A stretch of DNA of 49,002 nucleotides from DASUGM01 sp036274055 (lineage in GTDB: Bacteria; Acidobacteriota; Vicinamibacteria; Vicinamibacterales; SCN-69-37): NCBI GenBank assembly GCA_036274055.1, contig DASUGM010000122.1:1-49002 (forward strand), read 5' to 3'. Positions 7,926 through 16,276 of this stretch are shown one piece after another. The notes beneath the pieces were generated by a model. It saw only the letters and a list, made by a program, of their open reading frames with translations, was not told the origin of the DNA and made no database searches. The position numbers and the translations under genes were made by a program. How positions within the stretch are numbered: position 1 is the first letter of the stretch; every line of letters begins with the position of its first letter.

Positions 7926-9047
7926 CTCGCGTTCATCCTGGCCGCTGCCTGCGGCACGCCGTCAACGCCAATCTCCCTGTCGATCGTCCCGGCCTCCGAT
8001 GCGGGCTCGGCCCACGTCAAAGTTTCCGGTCTCTCCTCGAGCGAACTGAGCGCGCTGCGCGCGTCGCCGCCGCCTGCCGACGTATGGCTGGCGCTGCTGT
8101 CGGTTCGTGTCGCCGGCGTCGATGCGGCTCAGCCCGCGGTCACCGGCGCGTACATGGTCGGCTCCGAGGACGTCACGTTCACGCCGAGATTTCCCTTCGA
8201 CCCCGGCCGGTCTTACGACGTCGCCTTCGACCCGTCGAAGCTGCCCGTGCCCCGTCGCGACGCGGTCGTCCGGGCGTCGCTGGCGCTGCCGAACGTCGAG
8301 CGCGTGCCGAGCGTCGTCGTCACCCGGGTGTTGCCGACGTCGGAGGTCGTCCCGGAGAACCTGCTGCGGATGTACATCGAGTTCTCGAAACCGATGGGCC
8401 GAGCGAGTGGATTGCCGTTCGTGCACCTGCTCGACAATCGCGGCCAGGACGTACGCGAGCCGTTTCTACCGCTCGACGTCGAGTTCTGGAATCCGGAGCA
8501 CACGCGGTTCACGCTGTTCTTCGATCCGGGCCGGGTCAAACGCGGCATCCTGCCGAATGAACAGATGGGCCGGGCGCTGGTGGTCGGGCGCCGTTACACC
8601 GTCGTCGTCGATGCGGCGTGGCGGGATGCGCAGGGCGCGCCGCTCAAGAGCGAATACCGGCAGCAGTTCCGTGTCGGCCCGGCGGACAATCATCCGATCG
8701 CGCTGCAGAACTGGCGGATCACCGCGCCGCGCGCCGGCGGCCGCGATCCGTTGATCGTCTCGTTTCCCGATCCGCTCGATCACGGCCTGTTGTCGCGCGC
8801 GCTCGGCGTCGGCCGCGCCGCCGGCGGCGTCGTCACCGGCACGGCGCGCATCGATCCCGGCGAGACACGGTGGAACTTCATCCCGGATGCGGTTTGGTCC
8901 GCCGGCGCCTACGAGGTCGTCGTCCTCGGCGTGCTCGAGGACGTCGCTGGAAATCAAATCGACAAGCCGTTCGAAGTCGACATGTTCAAGCGCATCGACA
9001 CGACGTCGAAGCCATCCGAGCGGCGGCTCAAGTTCGACGTGAGATGA
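7887..9047 (+). CDS. Putative lipoprotein with Ig-like domains, unknown function
   Basis: A 386-residue protein. The N-terminus is MKFQGAFALRCLVLAFILAAAC with Cys22 in an AAAC lipobox, so it is probably a lipoprotein. No alternative ATG, GTG or TTG lies nearby downstream in frame, so the ATG at 7887 is accepted even though it lies in a repeat hairpin and has no clear Shine-Dalgarno. The rest is beta-rich: two or three modules with TRVLPTSEVVPENLLRMYIEFSKPM and IDPGETRWNFIPDAVWSAGAYEVVV, which resemble bacterial Ig-like (Big_5-type) domains. No catalytic motif is seen. It sits between two exported proteins and is probably a periplasmic or surface component. Confidence 0.75.
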   Translation: MKFQGAFALRCLVLAFILAAACGTPSTPISLSIVPASDAGSAHVKVSGLSSSELSALRASPPPADVWLALLSVRVAGVDAAQPAVTGAYMVGSEDVTFTPRFPFDPGRSYDVAFDPSKLPVPRRDAVVRASLALPNVERVPSVVVTRVLPTSEVVPENLLRMYIEFSKPMGRASGLPFVHLLDNRGQDVREPFLPLDVEFWNPEHTRFTLFFDPGRVKRGILPNEQMGRALVVGRRYTVVVDAAWRDAQGAPLKSEYRQQFRVGPADNHPIALQNWRITAPRAGGRDPLIVSFPDPLDHGLLSRALGVGRAAGGVVTGTARIDPGETRWNFIPDAVWSAGAYEVVVLGVLEDVAGNQIDKPFEVDMFKRIDTTSKPSERRLKFDVR

Positions 9048-9057
9048 GGCAGTGCTG

Positions 9058-9240
9058 AGTGGAACGCGCTTGTCACAAGAGCATCTAACCTTGGAGAACA
9101 AGGAGAACGTGGAGAAGAGCGGGTTCCACTCTTGGAAAACATTTCGAGATGAGCATCTCGTGATGGTTGCACAAGAAGTAGAACCCGCTCTTCTCCACGG
9201 CCTCCAAGGTTAAAGGCGTTTGTGACAAGAGCACTTCACT
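9058..9240. repeat. Long intergenic hairpin element, 9-bp unit class (element B)
   Basis: Left arm 9058-9125 and right arm 9181-9240 are imperfect inverted repeats. The left arm contains CTTGGAGAA, CAAGGAGAA and CGTGGAGAA in tandem; the right arm carries one fewer unit. The inner part 9126-9180 forms a second hairpin around GAGATGAGCATCTC, with TTGGAAAAC at 9132-9140. The end motif reads CTCTTGTGACAAGCG outward on the left and GCGTTTGTGACAAGAGC on the right. The GTG start of the next gene (9222) is part of the right end. Confidence 0.85.
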
Positions 9241-10190
9241 CATTTCTGGCGTTTGCACTGATTGCGGTGGTCGCCCAGCGTTCGCAGGCGCCCGTCGACG
9301 ACGCCACCCGGCGCGCCGTGAAGTATCTCGCCCACGAAGTACCGCGCTGGCACGCTGACGAAGGCTGTTACTCGTGCCACAACAATGGCGACGCGGCGCG
9401 GGCGCTGATGGCCGCGTCGGCCACGGATCCCGCCGCTGTCGGATCGGCGCTTGCCGACACGCTCAAGTGGCTCGCGGATCCGCCGGCCTGGAATCGCGCG
9501 GTGGTCAATCGAGGCGTCGACAACAAGATTCTCGCGCGGATCCAGTTTGCCGGCGCCCTCAGCGATGCCGTCGCGCGCGGTGACGCGCCGTACACGGCGC
9601 TGAAGGTCGCCGCCGACATGGTCGCGGCCGATCAGGAGGCCGACGGCTTCTGGCGCGTCGACACCGGCGACAACCTGGGATCGCCGGTGACCTACGGCGC
9701 CGCTTTGGCGACGGCGATGGCGTTGAAAGTGCTGGTCGCTGGAAACCGGGACGCCGAGATTACGCCCGAGATCTCTCGCGCACGCACGTGGCTGACCGGC
9801 GCACCGCAGCGCTCGGTTCCCGATGCCGCCGCCGTGCTGTTGGGTTTGTCGCCGGCGGCGAAAGGCGACGCGATCGTCGGCGCCCGTCGTCGCGCCGCCG
9901 ACAAACTGTTTGCCGAGCAAGACGCGCGCGGCGGCTGGGGGCCGTTTCCGACCGTCGCCGCCGAGCCGTTCGACACCGCGCTCGCAGTTCTGGCGCTGCA
10001 GACGCTCGCGGCCGGCCCGGGGCGCGATCGCGCCATCGCCTCAGGCCGCGCCTGGCTCCGCACGTCGCAGTACGCCGACGGCTCGTGGCCGGAGACGACG
10101 CGGCCGGCTGGACAGATCAGCTATGCGCAATCGATCTCGACGACAGGATGGTGCTTGTTGGCGCTCATTCAGCAAGGCCCTGGGGGTTAG
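9222..10190 (+). CDS. Exported alpha/alpha-toroid (squalene-cyclase-like) protein with a CxxCH motif
   Basis: A 322-residue protein. The GTG at 9222 gives a signal peptide (MTRALHSFLAFALIAVVAQR) and is preceded by AAAGG five bases upstream; this start lies in the right end of a repeat element. Residues 49-53 are CYSCH, the covalent haem-attachment motif of c-type cytochromes. The rest is a helical repeat protein with QW-like blocks (DGFWRVDTGDN, GGWGPFPTVA, DGSWPETTRPAG) typical of squalene/hopene cyclase and prenyltransferase folds. The cyclase DXDD motif is not seen, so I doubt cyclase activity. I infer a periplasmic cytochrome-like or ligand-binding protein. The function is unknown. Confidence 0.78.
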   Translation: MTRALHSFLAFALIAVVAQRSQAPVDDATRRAVKYLAHEVPRWHADEGCYSCHNNGDAARALMAASATDPAAVGSALADTLKWLADPPAWNRAVVNRGVDNKILARIQFAGALSDAVARGDAPYTALKVAADMVAADQEADGFWRVDTGDNLGSPVTYGAALATAMALKVLVAGNRDAEITPEISRARTWLTGAPQRSVPDAAAVLLGLSPAAKGDAIVGARRRAADKLFAEQDARGGWGPFPTVAAEPFDTALAVLALQTLAAGPGRDRAIASGRAWLRTSQYADGSWPETTRPAGQISYAQSISTTGWCLLALIQQGPGG

Positions 10191-10255
10191 GTGAAGCCGG
10201 TGCCGACGAGCAGAGCACGGATAGCGGTTGCGGATATCGTAGTTGATCCGACCCT

Positions 10256-11152
10256 ATGACTGGCCCTCCGCAGTTGCTCGGCCGCGCGCGCACGATCGCC
10301 GGCCTCGGCCTGGGTATCAACGTCGTGCTGGCGGCTGCGAACATTGCCGCCGGGCTTGCGGCAGGATCGACATCGGCGGTTGCCGCCGGCCTCGAATTCG
10401 GCGGCGATGTGATCGCGTCGGTGGTCGTGCTCGCCGGACTTGCCGCCGCGGCGCGTCCACCCGATGACAACCATCCGTACGGGCACGGGCGTCTCGAGAC
10501 GCTCGCCGGCTTCACGGTCGGCCTGTTGCTGGTGCTCGGCGGCGCCGGCATCTGCTATCGATCGCTGCGAGCAGTGCGCGAGGTGCATCCGCCGCCTGGC
10601 GTGATCGCGCTATGGACGCTGGCGGCGGCGATCGTGGTGCGGCTGATCATGTCTGGTGTGAAGTTGCGCGTCGGCCGGCGGCTCGGCAGCGCGGCGCTGA
10701 TTGCCGACGGATGGAACGACGCGGTCGACATCATCTCGGCGTCAGCGGCGGCCGGCGCGGTGGCGCTGGCGCGCATCGATCCCGAGCGGTTCCTGGCCGC
10801 CGATCACTACGGCGGCGTGCTCGTCGGCCTGGTCGTCGTGCTCACCGGCGTCCGCGTCGCCCGTGACACCTCGCTCGATCTCGTTGACACCATGCCCGAG
10901 CCGGCGCGGCTCGACGACATCCGCCGCGTCGCCGCGGCCGTTCCGGGCGTGCGGCGTGTCGAACAGCAACGCGCCCGCAAGACCGGGCTCAGGTATCACG
11001 TCGATCTGCATGTCGAAGTCGATCCGGCGATCAGCGTGCGCGCCTCGCACGACATCGCCGCAGCAGTGAGAAGAAGGATCAGGGATGAACTGCCGTGGGT
11101 CGCGGATGTGCTGGTGCATGTCGAGCCGGCTGAAAGATCGACAGCACCGTGA
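10256..11152 (+). CDS. Cation diffusion facilitator family transporter
   Basis: A 298-residue inner-membrane metal/proton antiporter. About six transmembrane helices (between residues 15 and 210) precede a cytosolic ferredoxin-like domain with VPGVRRVEQQRARKTG and YHVDLHVEVDP. The HPYGHGR signature is at 73-79, as in the CDF family. The metal-site positions differ from the usual D/HxxxD plus HxxxD: helix 2 has E47-F-G-G-D51 and helix 5 has N154-D-A-V-D158. The substrate is therefore uncertain (Zn, Mn, Co or Fe are all possible). The ATG has no strong Shine-Dalgarno. The last four codons and stop lie inside a hairpin that separates it from the convergent metallopeptidase. Confidence 0.9.
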   Translation: MTGPPQLLGRARTIAGLGLGINVVLAAANIAAGLAAGSTSAVAAGLEFGGDVIASVVVLAGLAAAARPPDDNHPYGHGRLETLAGFTVGLLLVLGGAGICYRSLRAVREVHPPPGVIALWTLAAAIVVRLIMSGVKLRVGRRLGSAALIADGWNDAVDIISASAAAGAVALARIDPERFLAADHYGGVLVGLVVVLTGVRVARDTSLDLVDTMPEPARLDDIRRVAAAVPGVRRVEQQRARKTGLRYHVDLHVEVDPAISVRASHDIAAAVRRRIRDELPWVADVLVHVEPAERSTAP

Positions 11153-11261
11153 AGGAGCGTGAAGGAATCTCGAGGAGCGTATAGGAGCTCAACGCGTTGC
11201 GAAGATCGAGATCTCCTTCATGCTCCTGCAGACTCCTCCACGTTCCTTCACGGTGCTGTCG
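11139..11261. repeat. Intergenic hairpin element, 10-bp unit class, between convergent genes
   Basis: The outer arms 11139-11156 and 11244-11261 are exact inverted repeats (18 of 18). The left arm is a decamer series (GTGAAGGAGC, GTGAAGGAAT, CTCGAGGAGC, GTATAGGAGC), and the right arm mirrors it imperfectly. The CDF stop codon (11150-11152) is within the left arm and the metallopeptidase stop is just outside the right arm, so it probably works as a two-way terminator. Confidence 0.8.
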
Positions 11262-11265
11262 AAAA

Positions 11266-12150
11266 CTACCGCCCGAACGTATCGCACGCGTCAAGCCGCC
11301 CCGACTGCAGCCCGCGCTTGAACCATTCGACCCGCTGCGCCGAAGACCCGTGGGTGAAGCGCTCGGGCGCGACGCGGGTGCCGCTCATCCGCTGAATGCG
11401 ATCGTCGCCGATCGCAGCCGCGGCATTGAGACCGGCTTCGACGTCGCCCTGTTCGAGGATATTCCGCTGACTGGTTGAATGGCCCCAGATGCCGGCGTAG
11501 CAGTCGGCCTGCAGTTCCATTCGCACCGAGAGTTCGTTCACCGCGCGTGGATCCTGCTGCTGCGCCTGCCGCACGCGCTCTTCAGTGCCAAGCAGCGACT
11601 GCACGTGGTGGCCGATCTCGTGCGTCAAGACGTAGGCCTGGGCGAATTCACCGGGCGCGCCGAAGCGGCGCTTGAGCTCGTCGTAGAAGCCGAGGTCGAT
11701 GTAGACGCGGTGATCGCGCGGACAGTAGAACGGTCCGGTCGCCGACTCCGCAAACCCGCAGGCCGAATCCACGGCGTCGCGGAACAGCACCAGCCTGGTG
11801 TGCTGATAGCGGTTGCTGAGAATCTGGTCCCACGTCTGCTGGGCGTCGTCGAGCACGAACGAGACGAACTGGACCAGACGTTCCTCGTCAGGACTCGAGC
11901 TGACGTAGCCGGCGTTGCCTGACGGCGACGGCGCGGGCGCTGACGGCCCGGGCGCCGTTGGATCGACGCCGCCGTCGCCAAGAAAGCTGGTGAGGTCGGT
12001 GCCGGTGACCGCGCTCAGGATCAGCAACAGGATGACGCCGCCGATGCCGAGGCCGCCGCCAATCCGTAGTCCGCCGCCGCCAAATCCGCCGGCGCTCTGA
12101 CCGCGAAGGTCGTCGATGTCGCTGCTCTTTCCGCCCGGACTCCATCGCAT
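11266..12150 (-). CDS. Neutral zinc metallopeptidase, YpfJ family
   Basis: A 294-residue membrane-anchored protein. The ATG at 12150 follows AAGGAG at good spacing and begins MRWSPGGKSSDIDDLRG, typical of the family. A Gly-rich segment and one transmembrane helix (about 37-52, IGGVILLLILSAVTG) are followed by a Pro/Ser linker and the catalytic domain. HEIGHH at 177-182 is the zinc motif and MELQADCYAGIW supplies the downstream conserved Glu/Asp. YCPRDHRVYIDLGFYDEL is also diagnostic of this family. Its substrates are not established. The longer open frame upstream is a shadow of the divergent gene. Confidence 0.92.
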   Translation of the reverse strand: MRWSPGGKSSDIDDLRGQSAGGFGGGGLRIGGGLGIGGVILLLILSAVTGTDLTSFLGDGGVDPTAPGPSAPAPSPSGNAGYVSSSPDEERLVQFVSFVLDDAQQTWDQILSNRYQHTRLVLFRDAVDSACGFAESATGPFYCPRDHRVYIDLGFYDELKRRFGAPGEFAQAYVLTHEIGHHVQSLLGTEERVRQAQQQDPRAVNELSVRMELQADCYAGIWGHSTSQRNILEQGDVEAGLNAAAAIGDDRIQRMSGTRVAPERFTHGSSAQRVEWFKRGLQSGRLDACDTFGR

Positions 12151-12334
12151 GACGGAACTCCTTCGAGCGAGCATACGCCAATAGCGTGCCGGGGCTTGGC
12201 GTCGATCGACGTCGCGAAAGCGGGCCGATATGCACAACGTTGGCACCGCGACGGCCCATGAGGGCAGGGCACTGCTTCGCTCGATGCGGATCCCGTGCGG
12301 CTCGGTGTCGGCAAACGCCGGTCTTGGGCTCCGA

Positions 12335-12380
12335 GCCGTGAGCCGTGAGCCGTGAGCCCTGAGCCCTGAGCCTTGAGCCC
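12335..12380. repeat. Heptamer tandem array GCC(G/C/T)TGA
   Basis: Three GCCGTGA, two GCCCTGA and one GCCTTGA units in perfect 7-base register, ending GCCC. The change from G to C to T at position 4 along the array is stepwise. It lies 31 bp before the start of the BNR propeller gene, in the gap to the divergent metallopeptidase. Confidence 0.85.
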
Positions 12381-12397
12381 GCGCAGTACGCCTGCAG

Positions 12398-12412
12398 TAG
12401 TATTTGCACCTA
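12398..12412 (+). promoter_or_regulatory. Possible -10 box of a leaderless transcript
   Basis: TAGTAT at 12398-12403 lies eight bases before the ATG at 12412, and no Shine-Dalgarno is present. A weak TTGAGC is 19 bases upstream inside the heptamer array. The spacing would put the transcription start on or next to the start codon. Confidence 0.35.
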
Positions 12413-15400
12413 TGCCTCGCCGAATCTCCGTTCCTGTCCTGCTGCTCGTGGGCGCCGTCCTGGCGACCGTGCACGCGCAGTCCCCGCGTCCCGCGCAGAT
12501 GCCGGGCGTCGATCCGGGTCTGCTCAAAGGCCTGCAGTACCGCCTCGTCGGTCCCTCCCGCGGCGGCCGCGTCACCGCGGTCACCGGGGTTCCGGCGCAG
12601 CCGCGCACCTTCTATATGGGGGTCGCCAGCGGCGGAGTGTTCAAGACCACCGATAACGGCGCGACGTGGACGCCGATCAGCGACGGCCAGATCCCGCTCG
12701 GCTCTATCGGCGCGATCTCGGTGTCGAATTCGGATCCGAACATCGTCTACGTCGGCACCGGCTCGGACGGCGTGCGCAGCAACGTCTCGACCGGCCGCGG
12801 GATCTACAAGTCGATCGATGCCGGCCGGACGTGGACGTTCGCTGGCCTCTACAACGGCGGGCAGACCGGTGCCCTGCGCATCCATCCGTCGAACCCGGAT
12901 GTGGTCTGGGCGGCCATGACCGGCGACATTTTCAAGGCGAACGACGAGCGCGGCGTCTTCAAGACCATCGACGGCGGTAAGACCTGGAAGAAGACCTTGT
13001 TCATCAACAACGAGGTCGGCGCGATGGATGTTGAACTCCAGCCGAGCAACCCGGACGTGGTCTACGCGTGGATGTCGAAACTCGAACGCAAGCCGTGGAC
13101 GATCATCAGCGGCGGCAAAGACGGCGGTTTCTACAAGAGCACGGACGGCGGTGAGACGTTCACGAAGATCACGACCGGTCTGCCCAACGATCTGATCGGC
13201 AAGGCGAATCTCGCCGTGACCGCGGCGAAGCCCGATCGCATCTACGCGCTGATTGAGGCCAAGCCGGGCGGCGGCTTCTATCGTTCGGACGACTCGGGTC
13301 AGACCTGGGCGAACACCGGCGCGCCGGCCAACATTCAGAGCTCATTGACGCAGCGGCCGTTCTACTACACGACAATCGGCGCCGATCCCACCAACGCCGA
13401 CGTCGTCTACGCCGGCGCCGAGGGGTTCTTCAAGTCGACCGATGGCGGCAAGACGTTCGCGTCGATGCGGACGCCCCACGGCGACAACCACGACATCTGG
13501 ATCAACCCGAAGGACGGCAACATCATGATCCAGTCGAACGACGGCGGCGCCAACGTCTCGATTGACGGCGGCCGGACCTGGTCGACGCAGATGAACCAGG
13601 TGACGTCGGAGATCTACGGCGTGTGGATGGACAACGAGTTCCCGTTCCGGATTTACGGTGCGCAGCAGGACAACTCGACGCTGATGCTGAACAGCAATGC
13701 CGAGCCGTTCGACACCACGGCATGGCGCGCCGACACGCCCGGCTGCGAGACCGGACCGGTGATGCCGCACCCGACGAATCCCGACATCGTCTATGGCTCG
13801 TGCAAGGGGCAGTACGAAGTCAAGACGATGAGCTCGAACTGGTCGCGCAATTACTGGGTGGGCGCGCAGTCGCTGTACGGCAACGCCGGGCAGGACCTGA
13901 TCCTGCGCTTCCAGCGGGTCTCGCCGATGGCGACTTCGCCGCACGACCCCGAGATCCTGTACTACGGCTCGCAGAAGTTGCATCGCACGCGCGACAAGGG
14001 CGTGACCTGGGAAACGATCTCGGGCGATCTCACGGCGTTTCCGAAGTGCTGCCAGGGCGCGAGCGGCCAGCCGATCACCCGCGACGTCACCGGCGAGGAG
14101 TTCTACAGCACGCTCTACGCGATCACCGAATCGCCGCTCGAGAAAGGCGTGATCTGGACCGGCGCCAACGACGGTCCGTTCCACGTCACCCGCGACAACG
14201 GCAAGAGCTGGACGAACGTCACGCCGAAGGATCTACCGGAGGGCGGGCGCGTCGCCTGGATCGATGCCTCGCCGCATCGCAAGGGCTCGGCGTATTTCGC
14301 GGTCTATCGCTATCTGATGGGCGACTACGCGCCGTATCTCTATCGCACCGACGACTACGGCAAGACCTGGACGAAACTGACTGACGGCAGGAATGGCATC
14401 AAGGCGGACGAGCCGACGCGCGTCGTTCGCGAGGATCCGGGTCGCGAGGGCCTGCTCTACGCCGGCACCGAGTTCGGGATGTACATCTCGTTCAACAACG
14501 GCGCCAACTGGCAGTCGTTCCAGCTCAACCTGCCGAACGTCCCGATCAACGACATCAAGGTCTACAAGAACGATCTCGTGGTGGCGACCCAGGGCCGCGC
14601 CATCTGGATTCTCGACAACCTGACGTCGCTGCACCAGATGACGCCGGCGGTGACGCCGACCGCGCCGTTCCTGTTCAAGCCGCGCGACGGCTACCGGACG
14701 CGGACGAGTCCCACCTTGCTCGGTCCGATGATCGAGTACTACCTGCCGTCCGAGCCGTCCGGCCCGGTGACGATCGAGATCCTTGACGCCAAAGGCGGCG
14801 CGATCAACTCCTACAACAGCAATGCGCCGGCTGCCGGCGGTGGCGGCGGCCGCGGTGGCCGCGGCGGCGGCGGCGGAGCGAACGCGGGCGCGCCACCCGA
14901 TCCCGACGCGGCGATGGGCGAGGGGCGGCCGCAAGGCGGGCGGGGCGGCGGCGCGCCGGCGGCGCGCGTCACCAAGAACGTCGGGCGCAATCGCTTCGTG
15001 TGGGACGCCCGTCATCAGAATGGTCTCTACGCGACGCCGGGCGCCTATCAGGCGCGGCTCAAGTTCGGCGAGACGACGCTGACGCAGCCCTTCAACCTGT
15101 TGATCGATCCGCGGCTGGCGAAAGAAGGCCTGACCGTCGCCGATCTGCAGGAGCAGTTCGATCACAACGTCAGGATGCGCGAACTGACGGCGGCCGCGGC
15201 GCAGCTGCTGCAGCGGCTGACGGAAGCGCGCAAGACCTTCGCTGCTGATCCAGTCAAACTCGAACACGCTGAGGTGCTGCGCATGAAGCTGGTCGACGAA
15301 CCGGTGCGCTACGGCAAGCCGGGTCTGCAGACGCATATCCGCTATCTCGGCGGCATGACCAGCGGCGCCGATCAGAAGATCGGCCGCGACGCGATCGAGC

Positions 15401-15474
15401 GCTACAACGTGCTGAAGAAGGACGTCGATCAGCTCAAGGCCGAGGTCGACAAGCTGCTGGGCGGCGGGCACTAG
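12412..15474 (+). CDS. Large secreted BNR/VPS10-like beta-propeller protein
   Basis: A 1020-residue exported protein. The ATG at 12412 opens a signal peptide (MPRRISVPVLLLVGAVLATVHAQ). Tandem propeller blades carry Asp-box-like motifs: GVFKTTDNGATWTPI, GIYKSIDAGRTWTF, GGFYKSTDGGETFTKI, TRDKGVTWETI, LYRTDDYGKTWTKL. The N-terminal block RLVGPSRGGRVTAVTG is shared with a paralogue at 24811. After the propellers (to about residue 770) come an Ig-like strand block, a Gly/Arg-rich linker (about 806-857), another beta block and a C-terminal helical tail. Such proteins are annotated as VPS10-domain or glycosyl-hydrolase BNR proteins and are abundant in acidobacteria. Enzymatic activity is not shown. 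A DUF2071 gene follows 10 bp later. Confidence 0.88.
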   Translation: MPRRISVPVLLLVGAVLATVHAQSPRPAQMPGVDPGLLKGLQYRLVGPSRGGRVTAVTGVPAQPRTFYMGVASGGVFKTTDNGATWTPISDGQIPLGSIGAISVSNSDPNIVYVGTGSDGVRSNVSTGRGIYKSIDAGRTWTFAGLYNGGQTGALRIHPSNPDVVWAAMTGDIFKANDERGVFKTIDGGKTWKKTLFINNEVGAMDVELQPSNPDVVYAWMSKLERKPWTIISGGKDGGFYKSTDGGETFTKITTGLPNDLIGKANLAVTAAKPDRIYALIEAKPGGGFYRSDDSGQTWANTGAPANIQSSLTQRPFYYTTIGADPTNADVVYAGAEGFFKSTDGGKTFASMRTPHGDNHDIWINPKDGNIMIQSNDGGANVSIDGGRTWSTQMNQVTSEIYGVWMDNEFPFRIYGAQQDNSTLMLNSNAEPFDTTAWRADTPGCETGPVMPHPTNPDIVYGSCKGQYEVKTMSSNWSRNYWVGAQSLYGNAGQDLILRFQRVSPMATSPHDPEILYYGSQKLHRTRDKGVTWETISGDLTAFPKCCQGASGQPITRDVTGEEFYSTLYAITESPLEKGVIWTGANDGPFHVTRDNGKSWTNVTPKDLPEGGRVAWIDASPHRKGSAYFAVYRYLMGDYAPYLYRTDDYGKTWTKLTDGRNGIKADEPTRVVREDPGREGLLYAGTEFGMYISFNNGANWQSFQLNLPNVPINDIKVYKNDLVVATQGRAIWILDNLTSLHQMTPAVTPTAPFLFKPRDGYRTRTSPTLLGPMIEYYLPSEPSGPVTIEILDAKGGAINSYNSNAPAAGGGGGRGGRGGGGGANAGAPPDPDAAMGEGRPQGGRGGGAPAARVTKNVGRNRFVWDARHQNGLYATPGAYQARLKFGETTLTQPFNLLIDPRLAKEGLTVADLQEQFDHNVRMRELTAAAAQLLQRLTEARKTFAADPVKLEHAEVLRMKLVDEPVRYGKPGLQTHIRYLGGMTSGADQKIGRDAIERYNVLKKDVDQLKAEVDKLLGGGH

Positions 15475-15484
15475 AAGCAGAAGA

Positions 15485-16237
15485 ATGCACGTCGATCACC
15501 GCCCCTGGCCGCTGCCGGAGGGCGAATGGACGTCGCGTCAGACCTGGCACGATCTGCTCTTCGCGCACTGGCCGGTGCCGGCGGCGGCGCTCCGGCCGTT
15601 CGTCCCGTCGGCGCTCGAGATTCAGGAGTTCAACGGCACGTCGTGGGTCGGATTCGTGCCGTTCCGCATGACCGGCGTCACCCTTCGCGGCTGGCCGTCG
15701 ATACCGGGATTGTCGGCGTTTCCAGAAATGAACCTGCGTCTCTACGTCCAGCATCAGGGCCGCGCCGGCGTCTGGTTCATCAGCCTCGACGCCGGCAAAC
15801 GGCCCGCCGTATGGGCAGCCCGGCGCTTCTACAACCTGCCGTACTTCTTCGCGCGCATGCGCACGCGTCGGCAGGGCGATCGCGTGCTCTACGACGCGGC
15901 CCGTGCGCCGTCATCACCGTCGGTTGAGTTTCGCGGCGACTACGGGCCGACCGGCGCCGTCTATCAGGCCCGCCGTGGATCGATTGATCACTTCCTCACC
16001 GAACGCTACTGCCTCTACGCGCAGGATCGCCGCGGCCGCATCACGACGGTCGAGATTCACCACGATCCGTGGCCGCTGCAGCCGGCGAACTGGACGATTG
16101 GCAGCTTCACGGTCGGGCCGGCGCAAGGCATCGCCACCGAAGGCGAGCCCGTCCTCCATTTCGCCAGGCGGCTCGACGTTGTGTTCTGGCCCATGAAAGA
16201 GGCCCAAGGCCCCAGGCAGCAGGCCCAAGCGGGGTGA
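15485..16237 (+). CDS. DUF2071 (YqjF-like) family protein
   Basis: A 250-residue protein starting 10 bp after the preceding stop, probably in the same transcript. Features of this family are RQTWHDLLFAHWPVPAAALRPFVP near the start, WVGFVPFRMTGVTLRG, NLRLYVQHQGRAGVWFISLDAG and RRFYNLPYFFARM. The fold is related to acetoacetate decarboxylase; the biochemical role is not established. The last eleven residues (EAQGPRQQAQAG region) are encoded by the left arm of the repeat element at 16200-16276, so the native C-terminus may have been replaced by repeat-derived sequence. Confidence 0.88.
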   Translation: MHVDHRPWPLPEGEWTSRQTWHDLLFAHWPVPAAALRPFVPSALEIQEFNGTSWVGFVPFRMTGVTLRGWPSIPGLSAFPEMNLRLYVQHQGRAGVWFISLDAGKRPAVWAARRFYNLPYFFARMRTRRQGDRVLYDAARAPSSPSVEFRGDYGPTGAVYQARRGSIDHFLTERYCLYAQDRRGRITTVEIHHDPWPLQPANWTIGSFTVGPAQGIATEGEPVLHFARRLDVVFWPMKEAQGPRQQAQAG

Positions 16238-16276
16238 TCAGATCTACCTGGGCCATGGGCCTGTGACCTTGGGCCT
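16200..16276. repeat. Heptamer hairpin element (GGCCCAA type) between convergent genes
   Basis: Left arm 16200-16229 and right arm 16247-16276 are inverted repeats matching at about 23 of 30 positions. Each is built of heptamers such as GCCCAAG. The left arm carries the 3' end of the DUF2071 gene and the right arm the 3' end of the antiporter gene on the other strand; the stop codons are 16235-16237 and 16244-16246. It may serve as a two-way terminator. Confidence 0.85.

Noticed and set aside
12151..12885. N-terminal extension of the metallopeptidase
   Set aside because: It would read through the heptamer array and the divergent propeller gene; the ATG at 12150 has a good Shine-Dalgarno.
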